Notes: generated by a model not told the origin, from the sequence alone. Counted from the stretch's first letter, positions 36,524 through 45,994 are shown. The stretch is DNA of 52,311 nt from Alkalibacterium sp034520745 (GCA_034520745.1 JAXHNF010000004.1:1-52311), one strand, 5' to 3'. Numbers and translations: made by a program.

Positions 36524-36745
36524 GTGAAAATCATAGACCGTACAGCGCTGACCCTGCTCATCATCGGCGGCATACATCTTTTACTTATCGGATTGTTTGA
36601 ATTCAACATTGTCGAAACTCTGCTCGGCGAAGTCGATCAATGGGCCGTACGCATCGTATATATCCTGATCGGATTGAGTGCCTTATGGTGCTTCAAATAT
36701 TATTCTTTCACCCCAAGAGGCGGCAGTCGTCTGAAAGACAGATAA
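36524..36745 (+). CDS. DUF378 membrane protein
   Basis: 73 residues. The start is GTG 36524 because GAAGGAGG lies 8 bases upstream; it gives MKIIDRTALTLLIIGGIHLL. Two membrane helices with the family text NWxLLIIGGI-like opening, FNIVETLLG and RIVYILIGLSALW. Function unknown. It is divergent from fhs and ends at a terminator. Confidence 0.85.
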   Translation: MKIIDRTALTLLIIGGIHLLLIGLFEFNIVETLLGEVDQWAVRIVYILIGLSALWCFKYYSFTPRGGSRLKDR

Positions 36746-36769
36746 CTGCTTTGAAATCAGTTTAAAGAA

Positions 36770-36806
36770 CCGGGATGCAGACGATGTCTGTATCCCGGCT
36801 TTTTTT
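36770..36806 (+). terminator. Terminator between DUF378 and ald
   Basis: CCGGGATGCAGAC / GTCTGTATCCCGG with loop GAT, then TTTTTTT on the plus strand. It is also only 10 bases beyond the ald stop codon. Confidence 0.9.
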
Positions 36807-36816
36807 ATGTTCACTT

Positions 36817-37931
36817 TTACAGAAGTGACGACAGCTCTGTGTAGTGATAGTTCAGGTCATTTGCCACCGCCTGGTTTGTCACTTTACCTTTATATACATT
36901 CATGCCGGCTGCCAGGCCAGCATTTTTTTCCATGGCTGCCACAACGCCTTTATTGGCCAGCTGAAGCGCATAGAGAATCGTGTCATTCGTCAAAGCAAGT
37001 GTCGCCGTTCTTGGGACAGCCCCCGGGATGTTCGCCACACCGTAGTGCACGACACCGTGTTTCACGAAAGTGGGTTCGTCATGTGTCGTCGGTCCGTTCA
37101 GCGTCTCGAAGTTACCGCCCTGATCGATGGCGATATCGACGATGACCGACCCTTTTTCCATTGACCTGACCATCTCTTCTGTGACCAGTTTAGGCGCCTT
37201 GCGTCCCGGGATCAGAACAGAACCGATGACCAGATCGGAGTTCCTTGACCGCCTTGGCAATGTTGGAAGGTGTGGAAGCCAGCGTTTGGATGCTGCTGCC
37301 GAACATGCGGATGAGTTCACGCATGCGGTCAGGGTTCAGTTCCAGGATATTGACATTGGCCCGCATCCCAATGGCCATTCGTGCTGCATTTTCGCCGACC
37401 ACTCCACCTCCGATGATGGTGACCGTGCCTTCTTCGACCCCCGGCACACCGCCAAGCAGCAGGCCTTTACCCCCTTGTTTTTTCTCAAGGTGATGTGCGC
37501 CGATCTGAACAGCCATGCGGCCGGCCACTTCACTCATCGGTGTAAGCAGCGGCAAAGACCCGTTCTTCGTCACTGTTTCATATCCGACAGCTGTCACCTC
37601 ATTGTCGACTAACGCTTTGGCCAGTTCAGGTGCGGCCGATAAATGCAGGTAGGTAAACAGGACCAGCCCTTTACGGAAATACTGGTACTCTTCTTTAAGC
37701 GGTTCTTTGACTTTCATCACCATCTCAGCCGTGTCCCAGACTTCTTCAGCCGTATCGACTATCCTGGCCCCATTCTCCAGATATTCCTCATCCGAAAATC
37801 CGCTGCCTTCCCCGGCATCCTTTTCCACCAGAACGTCATGGCCAGCTTTCGACCAGACGTTTGACATTAAAGGGGGTCAAAGCGACACGAAACTCATTGT
37901 TCTTTATTTCTTTCGGCAAACCAATCAGCAT
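36817..37931 (-). CDS. ald: Alanine dehydrogenase (frameshifted)
   Basis: NAD-dependent oxidative deamination of L-alanine to pyruvate. ATG 37931 with AGAGGAAG upstream reads MLIGLPKEIKNNEFRVALTP, then slips in a C run near 37872. The next 200 residues are clean: GHDVLVEKDAGEGSGFSDEE, MVMKVKEPLKEEYQYFRKG, LLLGGVPGVEEGTVTIIGGG (Rossmann GxGxxG). After a slip near 37245 it continues GSVLIPGRKAPKLVTEEMV, SVIVDIAIDQGGNFET and TNDTILYALQLANKGV. About 371 residues, the normal size. Confidence 0.93.
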
Positions 37932-37973
37932 ATTTGAAAACTTCCTCTCATGAAATATTTTCAATATAAATAC

Positions 37974-38171
37974 TTACATCAGTAGATAAGAAACGACCAA
38001 AAGTATGCCCGTCACAACAAAAAGTATACCGCCGACTTTGATCAAGAGCGGGAACCATTCAGGAAAGGACGTGCGCGCTGCCCGTCTCTGAACTTTATGC
38101 GCCCATCTGTCTGCATACCTGTATGAAAAATAGCCGTAAACGATTAAAGCAACTCCTATAATAATCAGCAT
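37974..38171 (-). CDS. Small two-helix membrane protein
   Basis: 65 residues: helix MLIIIGVALIVYGYFSYRYA, basic linker AHKVQRRAARTSFPEWFP, helix LLIKVGGILFVVTGILLVVS. No family recognised with certainty. It lies 41 bases after mgsA on the same strand, so it may be co-transcribed with it. Confidence 0.65.
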   Translation of the reverse strand: MLIIIGVALIVYGYFSYRYADRWAHKVQRRAARTSFPEWFPLLIKVGGILFVVTGILLVVSYLLM

Positions 38172-38211
38172 AGCGCTCTCCTTCTAACCCTTCAGACTCC
38201 GATGACTGCTC

Positions 38212-38634
38212 TTAAAAATGGAGCGAATCCCGGTCCGTCCCTCTTGTCATGTCACGCCAGCTGTAAAAACCGGCATCCAGTCCGCGAAGCAGGACTTCAG
38301 CCGAGCCCATATTCGTTGCCAGAGGGATCTCGTACACGTCACACAGACGAAGCAGAGCCGAGATGTCCGGTTCATGCGCCTGTGAGGTCAGCGGATCGCG
38401 CAGAAAAATCACCAGATCCATTTTATTATCGGAAATGTAGGCGCCGATCTGCTGGTCGCCCCCGAGCGGACCGGATTTGAAGCGGTGGAGGTCAAGGCCG
38501 GTTTCATCAATGATCCGCTTCCCGGTCGTGCCCGTCGCATACAAATTATGCTGACTTAAAATCAGCTTGTAAGCTTCAGCTATTTTAACAATATCATCTT
38601 TCTTTTTATCATGTGCGATCAGTGCGATATTCAC
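38212..38634 (-). CDS. mgsA: Methylglyoxal synthase
   Basis: Converts DHAP to methylglyoxal, a bypass that relieves sugar-phosphate stress. 140 residues, intact: MNIALIAHDKKKDDIVKIAE, LYATGTTGKRIIDETGL, RFKSGPLGGDQQIGAYIS (catalytic Asp in GGDQQ) and DLVIFLRDPLTSQAHEPDIS, LLRLCDVYEIPLATNMGSAE. The length is standard. A weak SD precedes ATG 38634. Confidence 0.95.
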   Translation of the reverse strand: MNIALIAHDKKKDDIVKIAEAYKLILSQHNLYATGTTGKRIIDETGLDLHRFKSGPLGGDQQIGAYISDNKMDLVIFLRDPLTSQAHEPDISALLRLCDVYEIPLATNMGSAEVLLRGLDAGFYSWRDMTRGTDRDSLHF

Positions 38635-38807
38635 AATCGATCACTCCTCAAATTCAGACTTTATCTATATTTTCATCATAACATAACTTGCGGAAATCAA
38701 TGAATAATAAAATCAGCTTTGCAGAGATTTGAACAATCGTTTTGCTTGTCTAAAAAAATGACTGACGCTACACTGGGTGTAGATCAATCAAAGGAGGAAT
38801 TTGAATC

Positions 38808-39323
38808 ATGAGCAAGAAAGTTGCTGCAGTACTAACACATTTATTTGAAGACGTCGAATTCACCTCACCCAAAGAAGAACTGAAAAAAGCGGGTCACACA
38901 GTCGAAACGATCGGCTTCGAAGCCGGTGAAACCGTCGAAGGTAAAAAAGGGAACGCATCCGTGACGATCGATAAGAGCATCGATGAGGTCTCACCAGAAG
39001 ACTACGATGCCCTGCTGATCCCGGGAGGCTATTCCCCTGACAAGCTACGTAAAGACGAGCGCTTCCTGGACTTTGTCCGTGCGTTTTCAGACAAGAAACC
39101 TATTTTCTCGATCTGTCATGCGCCCCAGCTGCTGATCAATGCAGAAGTGGTCAAAGGAAAAGACATCACCTCTGTCAGCCAGGTCGCGATCGATCTGAAA
39201 AATGCCGGAGCCAACTTCAAGGATGAAGCAGTCGTCAAAGACAAGTCCGGACTGATCTCAAGCCGTACACCGGATGACCTGCCCGCATTCAATCAGGCCA
39301 TCCTCGATTCATTAAGTGAGTAA
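38808..39323 (+). CDS. PfpI/DJ-1-family protein (general stress protein 18 type)
   Basis: 171 residues, intact, after AAAGGAGG. DJ-1/PfpI fold with the nucleophile elbow Cys in KKPIFSICHAPQLLINAEVV and the partner Glu in LFEDVEFTSPKEEL. Other family text: DYDALLIPGGYSPDKLRKDE and FVRAFSDKK. Homologues (YfkM, YhbO) are stress proteins with proposed deglycase or protease activity, which is disputed. Its neighbour mgsA makes methylglyoxal on the other strand, so a role in carbonyl stress would fit. Confidence 0.9.
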   Translation: MSKKVAAVLTHLFEDVEFTSPKEELKKAGHTVETIGFEAGETVEGKKGNASVTIDKSIDEVSPEDYDALLIPGGYSPDKLRKDERFLDFVRAFSDKKPIFSICHAPQLLINAEVVKGKDITSVSQVAIDLKNAGANFKDEAVVKDKSGLISSRTPDDLPAFNQAILDSLSE

Positions 39324-39339
39324 ATTATAATTTTAATCG

Positions 39340-39371
39340 TTTGAATCCTTAGATGATTTTAAGGATTCAAA
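39340..39371. other. Perfect 12-base-pair hairpin after the PfpI gene
   Basis: TTTGAATCCTTA and TAAGGATTCAAA, loop of 8. It lies 16 bases past the stop codon but no T run follows on either strand. It may be a processing site or a weak terminator. Confidence 0.6.
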
Positions 39372-39516
39372 GCGTCCTGTTTGATACACTAATAATGTGG
39401 AAATTAAGTACACGTTTCTTTTCTCCCCAAAAGAATAAAACAAAGGAATCCCCCGAGACGTTTGTTTTAATTCTGAAAAGAAAAAATATTTGGGACCATT
39501 GTTCTTTCTCCCCGGA

Positions 39517-39603
39517 TTGAATGGTTTTTCTCAAATGACATATTATAGACGTGAAGTCTTATCCCCAACCCCACCTTTTCTAGAGGAAAAGGTGGGGTTT
39601 TTT
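39517..39603 (+). ncRNA. Candidate short RNA 1 (promoter to terminator)
   Basis: TTGAAT (39517-39522), 18 bases, TATTAT (39541-39546), then about 50 bases ending in the strong terminator AACCCCACCTTTTC / GGAAAAGGTGGGGTT plus TTTTTT (39568-39603). The single-stranded part is GTGAAGTCTTATCCCC. There is no reading frame. The transcript would be about 50 bases, mostly terminator. Confidence 0.5.
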
Positions 39604-39713
39604 CAGTACTGTCCCTATTCATCTGCTCATAACAACAATCCAGAAAACCTGAAACGATTTTAAAAATCCCGTTTATTTCATATCCTCATCATATTTTATT
39701 CAAACTTATTTAC

Positions 39714-39826
39714 TATACTGAACTCATACCCACAACAACCAACTTTTTTGGTAACCGACGCTCCTCCAAGCGTCAGTTGACCACTCCTTTTTTACCACCA
39801 GCTGCCGGGCAGCTGGTGGTTTTTTG
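39714..39826 (+). ncRNA. Candidate small RNA 2 with CCUCC loop
   Basis: After TATACT (39714-39719) comes about 100 bases with no frame: a CA-rich 5' end, a hairpin GACGCT-CCTCCA-AGCGTC (39757-39774), the stretch CCACTCCTTTTTT, and the terminator ACCACCAGCTGCC / GGCAGCTGGTGGT (39794-39820) plus TTTTT. The loop CCUCC is the complement of the Shine-Dalgarno sequence, as in many Gram-positive regulatory RNAs that mask ribosome sites. The -35 is weak, so the start is uncertain. Confidence 0.6.
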
Positions 39827-40091
39827 CTTATTCCACTCAAACAAAACAGACAGGAAAATACAATTTTGTTCTTTCTAAAGTACTGATCTATCTCGTTTTT
39901 CTTCTCTCAAATCCCTTTGTATCAACGAAAAAAATGTTTTTCATTGATTCGATCCAGCTGCAAAAAAACAGAAACAGCTAAGTAAACGTTTTCGCTTTGC
40001 GCTTTTTCAGTCCAGGTTCCTATAATTAGTCTTGTTACTTTTTATCTCTCACACTTTACCGGTAAAACACGTGAGAAAGGAGAACACACCT
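39827..40091 (+). promoter_or_regulatory. metN leader region
   Basis: TATAAT at about 40021-40026 probably starts the metNIQ transcript, giving a leader of about 65 bases. Neither a T-box nor an S-box pattern is seen. AAAGGAG lies at 40076-40082 before the TTG start. Confidence 0.5.
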
Positions 40092-40832
40092 TTGATCGAA
40101 TTTAATCACGTCACCAAGACGTTCAACGAAAAAAGCAAACGGCTCACTGCCCTGTCTGACATCACACTTTCCATTCAGGACGGAGAAGCCTTTGGGGTGA
40201 TCGGGGAAAGCGGCGCAGGTAAATCGACGCTGCTGAGACTGATCAACGCCCTGGAAAAGCCGACGAGCGGGTCCGTGTCTGTCAACAGAATAAATGTGGC
40301 TGACCTTTCAAAAGCAAAATTGAGAGAAACACAGAAACAGATCGGCATGATCTTTCAGCAGTTCAACCTGCTCAACAATAAAACCGTGGCTCAAAACGTG
40401 CATCTGCCTCTGGAACTGCATCACTACCCTGTCTGCTTTGACGACTGAGGATGTACTGCGTTTTGTCGGACTTGAAGACAAGGCGAACAGTTACCCTTCA
40501 CAGCTGAGCGGTGGTCAGAAGCAGCGGGTGGGCATCGCCCGTGCACTGATCACGCGGCCGGACATCCTGCTGTGTGATGAACCGACATCGGCTCTGGATC
40601 AGAACACCACAGAAGAGATCGTCGAGGTGCTGAAAAAGGCACACAGAGGAATTCAAGATGACGGTTCGTGGTCGTGACGCACGAACTTCCTGTCATAAAA
40701 GAATTGTGTCAGCGCGCCGCGGTCATGGAAAGCGGCGAAATCAGAGCCGTTATCGACGTCTCACGTTCCGGCGAACAGGCAAGCAGCAAGCCGTATCATG
40801 AACGAGCGATCGAGGTGCTGACACATGACTGA
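40092..40832 (+). CDS. metN: Methionine ABC transporter ATPase MetN (frameshifted)
   Basis: ATPase of the D/L-methionine importer. The start is TTG 40092, 9 bases after AAAGGAG; it gives MIEFNHVTKTFNEKSKRLTA. Walker A GESGAGKSTLLR, Q-loop MIFQQFNLLNN, signature YPSQLSGGQKQRVGIARAL, Walker B ILLCDEPTSALD, switch His in VVTHELPVIKELCQR. Slips lie near 40435 and 40665. The end at TGA 40832 overlaps metI. The usual C-terminal ACT-like (NIL) domain is missing: the protein stops about 30 residues after the ATPase core, so it should lack trans-inhibition by methionine. Confidence 0.88.
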
Positions 40833-41511
40833 CGCACTAACTCTATACATCGAGCGCATCATCGACTACCTGCCGAACATGCTTGAAAGTCTGGGCGAGA
40901 CAGGCATCATGCTGTTTTTCGCGATGCTGGCCGCCATTCTTTTAGGGATCCCGACAGGCACCCTGCTATACTTGACCAGCAGCGGACAGCCGACGGAACA
41001 TCGTCCGCTGAACCGCGTGATCAATGCACTTGTCAATATCATCCGCTCGTTTCCGTTCCTGCTTCTGGTCGTGGCCATGCAGCCCTTTATCAGACAGGTT
41101 TATGGGCGGGCAACCGGTGACCCGATTGCAGCCTCCTTTCCAATGGTTGTGATCGCGATCGCTCTGTACGCCCGTTTTGTGGAACAGTCTCTCAATGAAA
41201 TTCCAAAGGGGATCATCGAAACGGCACAGTCCATGGGCGCAACGACCTGGCAGCTAGTCTGGAAATTCCTGTATGTGGAAGCACGCAGCAGCCTGGTCAT
41301 CGGCTTTACGACGGCCGTCATCAGTTTCGTTTCCTACTCCACCATCATGGGTGTCGTCGGCGGCGGCGGGATCGGTGACTTTGCCATCCGCTACGGCTAT
41401 CAACGCTACGAAACAGACATCATGTACACAGCCATTGTCCTGATCATTATCATTGTGGAGATTTTTCAATGGCTAGGCCTCAAGCTGGCTAAAAAACTGG
41501 ATAAACGTTAA
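40825..41511 (+). CDS. metI: Methionine ABC transporter permease MetI
   Basis: 228 residues, intact, overlapping metN by eight bases. Five membrane segments; the EAA loop reads EIPKGIIETAQSMGATTWQL. Text such as LVNIIRSFPFLLLVVAMQPF and AVISFVSYSTIMGVVGGGGI (followed by GDFAIRYGYQRY) is diagnostic of MetI. Works with MetN and MetQ. Confidence 0.95.
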   Translation: MTDALTLYIERIIDYLPNMLESLGETGIMLFFAMLAAILLGIPTGTLLYLTSSGQPTEHRPLNRVINALVNIIRSFPFLLLVVAMQPFIRQVYGRATGDPIAASFPMVVIAIALYARFVEQSLNEIPKGIIETAQSMGATTWQLVWKFLYVEARSSLVIGFTTAVISFVSYSTIMGVVGGGGIGDFAIRYGYQRYETDIMYTAIVLIIIIVEIFQWLGLKLAKKLDKR

Positions 41512-41547
41512 TCAAAACCAAACTTAAAATAGAAGGAGATCATTATT

Positions 41548-42409
41548 ATGTTTAAAAAAGGATTACTGCTTGGAAGTACGGCTTTACTTTTATCCGCCTG
41601 CGGAGCAGCTGAAGATACGGATGAAACAGTGGATGAAACAGAAGAAGTCACCGAAGAAACGACGGAAGAGGATGTCGTCATCCGAGTTGCCTCACACCTG
41701 CCTCCAATGACGGACGTCGTGGAACTCGCCGGTGAGGTGATCGAAGACGGCTATGAAGTGGAACTGGTCGAAGTGTCCGACAACATCCAGTACAACGAAG
41801 CCTTGCTGAACGAAGAAGTCGAACGCTAACTTTGCCCAGCACGAACCGTTCATGGAACTGTTCAACCAAGAGCGCGACGGCAATCTCGTAGCCATTCAGC
41901 CGATCTACAACGCCATCGTCGGGTTCTACTCCCCTGTTTACGATTCCGTTGAAGACATCGAAGACGGGGCTGAAGTCGCCGTACCGAGCGATCCGACCAA
42001 TGAAGCCCGTGCGCTCGTTACTTTGGAAGAACATGACTTGATCACACTGGACCCAGAAGTCGATAAATCCAGTGCCACCGTTGATGATGTCAGCGAAAAC
42101 CCGTATAACTTCACTTTCACCAATATCGACTTGCTGAACCTGACCTCCGCTTATCAAGATGGCGTGGAATTGGTATTCAATTACCCGACTTACATCGCTT
42201 CTGTCGACTTGACGACCGAAGACGCCATTATCCTGCAGGCAGATGAGGAAAACCAGTTCGCGCAGACACTGATCGCACGCGAAGACAATCAGGATTCTGA
42301 AGAAATCCAGGCCCTGGTTGATGCCATGACCAGTCAGGAAGTATACGACTTTTTAGATGAATTAGCAGAGGATGGTCACTTGAGACCCGCTTTTGAACCA
42401 GGAGAATAA
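41548..42409 (+). CDS. metQ: Methionine-binding lipoprotein MetQ (frameshifted)
   Basis: Signal peptide MFKKGLLLGSTALLLSACGA with lipobox LSAC, then a linker of mostly E, D and T (residues ~22-45). The NLPA domain follows: IRVASHLPPMTDVVELAGEV, YEVELVEVSDNIQYNEALLN. A slip at about 41826 leads to NFAQHEPFMELFNQERDGNL, YSPVYDSVEDIEDGAEVAVP, NPYNFTFTNID and NYPTYIASVDLTTEDAI. About 286 residues. Extremely acidic, in keeping with a salt- or alkali-adapted cell. AAGGAG before ATG 41548; the operon's terminator follows. Confidence 0.92.
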
Positions 42410-42430
42410 TGCCCCTATATGATATAGAAA

Positions 42431-42471
42431 CAGACCGTTCAGTCATCGAAGACTGAACGGTCTGTTTTTTT
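42431..42471 (+). terminator. Terminator of metNIQ
   Basis: CAGACCGTTCAGTC / GACTGAACGGTCTG, loop ATCGAA, followed by TTTTTTT. Confidence 0.95.
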
Positions 42472-42486
42472 ACTTTTCACTCATTA

Positions 42487-43398
42487 ATACATTCCTTGAT
42501 TTGTCCCTGTTTCCTTGTCATTCTCCTGCAGAATACTTCTGATCTTGCTGTGGTAAACAGCATTTCCGCACCATTCATTCACTACCGAAGTCGTCAGTTT
42601 CTGCTCAGGGAACAGAAACTTCAATTCTCTGACGCTTTCAGTAACCAGTTCTTCGATCGTCATCCGCTTATAAGCAGGCTTTGCAGTAGCACGACTGCTG
42701 CGTGATGATCAGATCAAACGAACCGCAGGAACAGGATACGCCTGTTTTAAACTCTTCTAAAGTATACGCCGGCATTCGATTCTGGAAATCATGATCACCT
42801 TTGTGCGCATCGATGAGTTTGTCCGCGATATAATAGATGCTGTTTCGTCAGACTTCTGCTTTTACCGTTCATTTCCTCAAAATGGTCTCTTATCTGTGTC
42901 GGGAAAATGATCGGATCGATTGGTTCTGCGTTATAAAGCGTGAAAGCCTCATTGACGAACACGACATTGGCCTCAACATTTAAGCGTGCAGCCGAAACTC
43001 GTTCAGCAGTTGACGGAACAGTTCCTTTGAACGCTTGAGCTGGATCAGCGGGTTGGTCACTTCTTTTCCACTCGTATAAGTGAGCTGACCCGAACTCATC
43101 TGAAAGTTCCCTTTGTCAGTTCTTCACTTCGTATATATATATCGTTTCGGCCGTTATGATCAGTGCATCCATTTGAAAGGCTGAACCGCGACATCTCCAG
43201 CATGAGATCATTCAAAACAAGCATGTCACCAGTCAAATATCGTTTTGACGAGCGCGTCAAAACGTTCCTCACCTTCAAATCCTTTTTCCATATTGATCAG
43301 GTGCTGCTTGTCTTTGTCAGTTTAATCTGGTCCGCTTGTCCATATAGTTCAAGCCGATCTGCAGTTTTGACTTTTCTCTCTCTCTTTAATATCTTCAT
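42487..43398 (-). pseudogene. Second NERD-domain protein gene, multiply frameshifted
   Basis: ATG 43398 (GAGGTGAAGAG upstream) starts MKILKRERKVKTADRLELYG. Fragments in three frames match the NERD gene at 8 kb: HLINMEKGFEGEERFDALVK, MLVLNDLMLEMSRF, MDALIITAETIYIYEVKN, LTYTSGKEVTNPLIQLKRSK and, at the end, MTIEELVTESVRELKFLFPE, VVNEWCGNAVYHSKIRSILQ. At least five slips occur. The order (NERD core, conserved middle, zinc-ribbon region, small C-terminal domain) is the same in both genes. Whether it is truly dead or merely badly sequenced cannot be told. Confidence 0.78.
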
Positions 43399-43538
43399 CT
43401 CTTCACCTCACTAATAACATTAGCCAATTAGCGAAAAAATGATTAATTTTCCTGAAAAAATTTTAAGGACAAAAAAACCAGTTGAAAAAGCTGAAAGCAT
43501 CGATGCTTAATTAATATGACCTCAGACATCTCATGTGA

Positions 43539-44614
43539 TTATAGATTTAATAAGTCTGATTCCTTCCTTATTCGCCGGTTTGCTATAATGGTTGCTTCTT
43601 CCAGGACAGATTGTGGTATCTCGATACTTAACAGATCTGCCTGTTGACGATTTAACAGTTTTTCTCCTTCACTTAAAACAAAGACAGGAAGCTTGCTTGG
43701 ATCTTGGCCCTCTAATACTTCTGCACCCATTCGGCCAGCTTCAAACCCCATGCTGGTCTGATTTATACCGACAGTTGCCAGTCCGCCCTGTGCGACCATG
43801 GTATCCACGGTTGGTATGAGCGGGACACCATGGCGGTTGGCTTCACTGACGACCGTATCGAAGGCACTCGCGATCGTGTTATCGGTCGGCAGGTAAATCA
43901 CGTCCACCTCCTGAGCCATCGCTGCGACGGTCTGCTGGATTTCATTCGTGCTTGAAACGGTATAGGTGACGGGATTCAGTCCCATGGCTTCGATGACTTT
44001 TTCCGCCACGTTCACCTTCCGCCTTAGAATTATCTTCGCCTGAACTGTAAAGCAGTCCGATTTCCTCGGCTTCCGGCAAAATTTCTGCCATTATGGCAAG
44101 CTGGGCGTCAACCGGTGCCTCATTTTTCACCCCGGTTATGTTTTTACCAGGATTTCCTTCTGTCTCTACGAGCCCGGCGCCAACAGGATCACTGACTGCT
44201 CCCATGATGATTGGGATGTCGGCTGTGGCGTTAGCCAGTGCCTGACTGGCTGGTGTCCCGATACCTACAAGCAAATCGGCACCCTCATCAACCAGTGACT
44301 GAGCCATCGTATTCATCAGGTTCTGATCGCCCTGTGCGTTCTGCAGGATGATTTCCGCATTCTCTCCGTCAACAAAGCCGTTCTCTTCCAGTCCGTCAAC
44401 GGAACCTTCTGTGATGGCGTCCAGTGCCGGGTGGCTCGATTGTCTGCAGGATCCCGATTTTCACCTGCTGCTGTTCGTCTAGAATCATTCGACTGACTGT
44501 GTGCTTTCTTCAAATTCTGCCTTTTCATCTGAACTCACTATGGAATACGTGAACACTCCTGCGAGTAACAATGCAGATAACACCTAACGTAAAAAACAAG
44601 CCTTTTTTTCTCAT
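43539..44614 (-). CDS. trpX: TrpX-type ABC substrate-binding protein, copy 1 (frameshifted)
   Basis: Periplasmic-type binding protein of the family used by lactobacillales/streptococcal TrpXYZ (tryptophan/tyrosine uptake). ATG 44614 gives MRKKGLFF..., an uncleaved-looking membrane anchor without a lipobox Cys. Core text: VKIGILQTI, NTMAQSLVDEGADLLVGIGT, VSDPVGAGLVETEGNPGKNI, EVDVIYLPTDNTIASAFDTV and TVGINQTSMGFEAGRMGAEV. Slips lie near 44330, 44010 and 44440-44560. It ends DLLNL at 43539. No permease gene follows this copy, while the copy at 49 kb has a full transporter. AGAGAGG precedes the start, and a short Trp-containing ORF lies upstream. Confidence 0.87.
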
Positions 44615-44648
44615 GGGTAACAGTCCTCTCTGATTTTAGTTTGATTTT

Positions 44649-44687
44649 TTATTCGTCGCCGTTCGACCATTCCCAGTCAGACGTCAT
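44649..44687 (-). CDS. Candidate leader peptide of trpX copy 1
   Basis: A 12-codon frame MTSDWEWSNGDE ending 34 bases before trpX, with AAAGG 10 bases upstream of its ATG. Two of its 12 codons are Trp (TGG GAA TGG). The same opening MTSDWE occurs before the second trpX copy at the same place. Short frames rich in the regulated amino acid are typical of ribosome-mediated attenuation. No terminator hairpin is evident between this frame and trpX, so coupling of translation is the simpler idea. Confidence 0.5.
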   Translation of the reverse strand: MTSDWEWSNGDE

Positions 44688-44791
44688 CAAAATCAACCCT
44701 TTCTTTATGTAAGACCACTCGTTCTCTCAGCCTTGACCTGTATCAGAGCCTCCACAACTGTGCAGACTCTATTTTTAATACACCTCATTTA

Positions 44792-45775
44792 TCACTTTTC
44801 CCTGTTGAAACAAGATCTTTCACAGCAGCTTAAAGCCGTGTCCACCATATTTTTGACCGCTTCATTTGTGTAGAAGCCTATATGAGGAGTAATCAGAACA
44901 TTATTCATCTCCATCAGCTTACTCAAGTGTTCATCAGTAATCTTCTGTCCCCTCAAATCCTGATTGAAAAAATACGCTTCATTCACGAGGGTATCAAGTG
45001 CGGCACCCGCTATTCTACCCGCTTCGAGTGCATCGATAAGAGCTTGTGTCTCTATGACCGGCCCACGGGCAGCATTTATCAGAAACGCACCACTTTTCAT
45101 CTGATGCATTGCCTCGTCATCAATCAAGTTTGTTGTCTCCGTGTTCAGCGGCACATGAATACTTACAACATCCGATTCACCTCAGAACCTCTTTCTGACA
45201 CTGCTTATACATCAGCACGTCCTTTAACTCTTCACGAGGCAGCGGGTCAGTATGCGATGACCGTTGCCCCCAAGCTGTTGAAGAGACGAGCCACCGTGCC
45301 TCCGATTCGACCGGCCCCGATGATTCCGACAGTCAAAGTATGTATCTCTTTGGCTACTAATCCTGACCATCTGAAATCTCCCTGAATCATATTGGCTTCG
45401 ATAATGGGCAGGTTTCGTATCAGTCTCATCACTTGTGTCAGTACTAACTCGGCGACAGAACGCCGGTGAATACTCGGGGACGTTGGTAACTTTGACTTTA
45501 TATTTTTCGGGCCAGATCCAAGTCGACGATATCGTACCACCGCAGTCCTTAATGCCAGATATTTTATATTAAAATCTGAAAGATTCCGGTTACGCTCTTC
45601 GTCTTTTAATTCCGTCCGCTGCTGGACACAAATCCCCTCATACCCCTCCGCCAAGTCTACAGTTCCCAGTTGATAGATCTTCACTGACAGTCGTTATTTC
45701 CACGCTGTTTCGTTCGCCCCAATTTTTAATGGCTGGCTTCTCATCCTCACGTACACTGAACATAATGACTTTCAA
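44792..45775 (-). CDS. ldhD: D-lactate dehydrogenase (frameshifted)
   Basis: NADH-dependent reduction of pyruvate to D-lactate. I take TTG 45775 as start (GAAGAG upstream; reads MKVIMFSVREDEKPAIKNWG). Several slips break the first third; then YKVKVTNVPEYSPRSVAELV-like text, EIHTLTVGIIGAGRIGGTVA (Rossmann GxGxxG) and, after a slip near 45190, SIHVPLNTETTNLIDDEAMH, AFLINAARGPVIETQALIDA, IAGAALDTLVNEAYFFNQDL and NVLITPHIGFYTNEAVKNMV (catalytic His). The YFF-Q and NxxLITPH text fits D-LDH rather than other hydroxyacid dehydrogenases. About 328 residues. Confidence 0.87.
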
Positions 45776-45994
45776 TACTCTTCATCCCTTCAAAATCAAA
45801 TAGTCGAGCTTAATGTATAGTGATTACATGCAAGGTCAGGTTAGTCCGCCTGATCGTTTCCATATATGTCTTTCTGTTTATAGCGGGTGGCGATGATCAT
45901 TACCGATGAATAGCTCGTCGCAGTAACTGGCCGTTTTATGTTGGGTGCGCCAAACGGTCACCGAAACAGTTTATCAGCTCACTTGACCGTCACC

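Noticed and set aside
39827..40091. S-box or T-box before metN
   Set aside because: Neither consensus core is visible and the leader from the likely -10 is only about 65 bases.
44615..44790. T-box riboswitch upstream of trpX
   Set aside because: The T-box core GGGTGGNACC and a following terminator/antiterminator pair are not present in either trpX leader.
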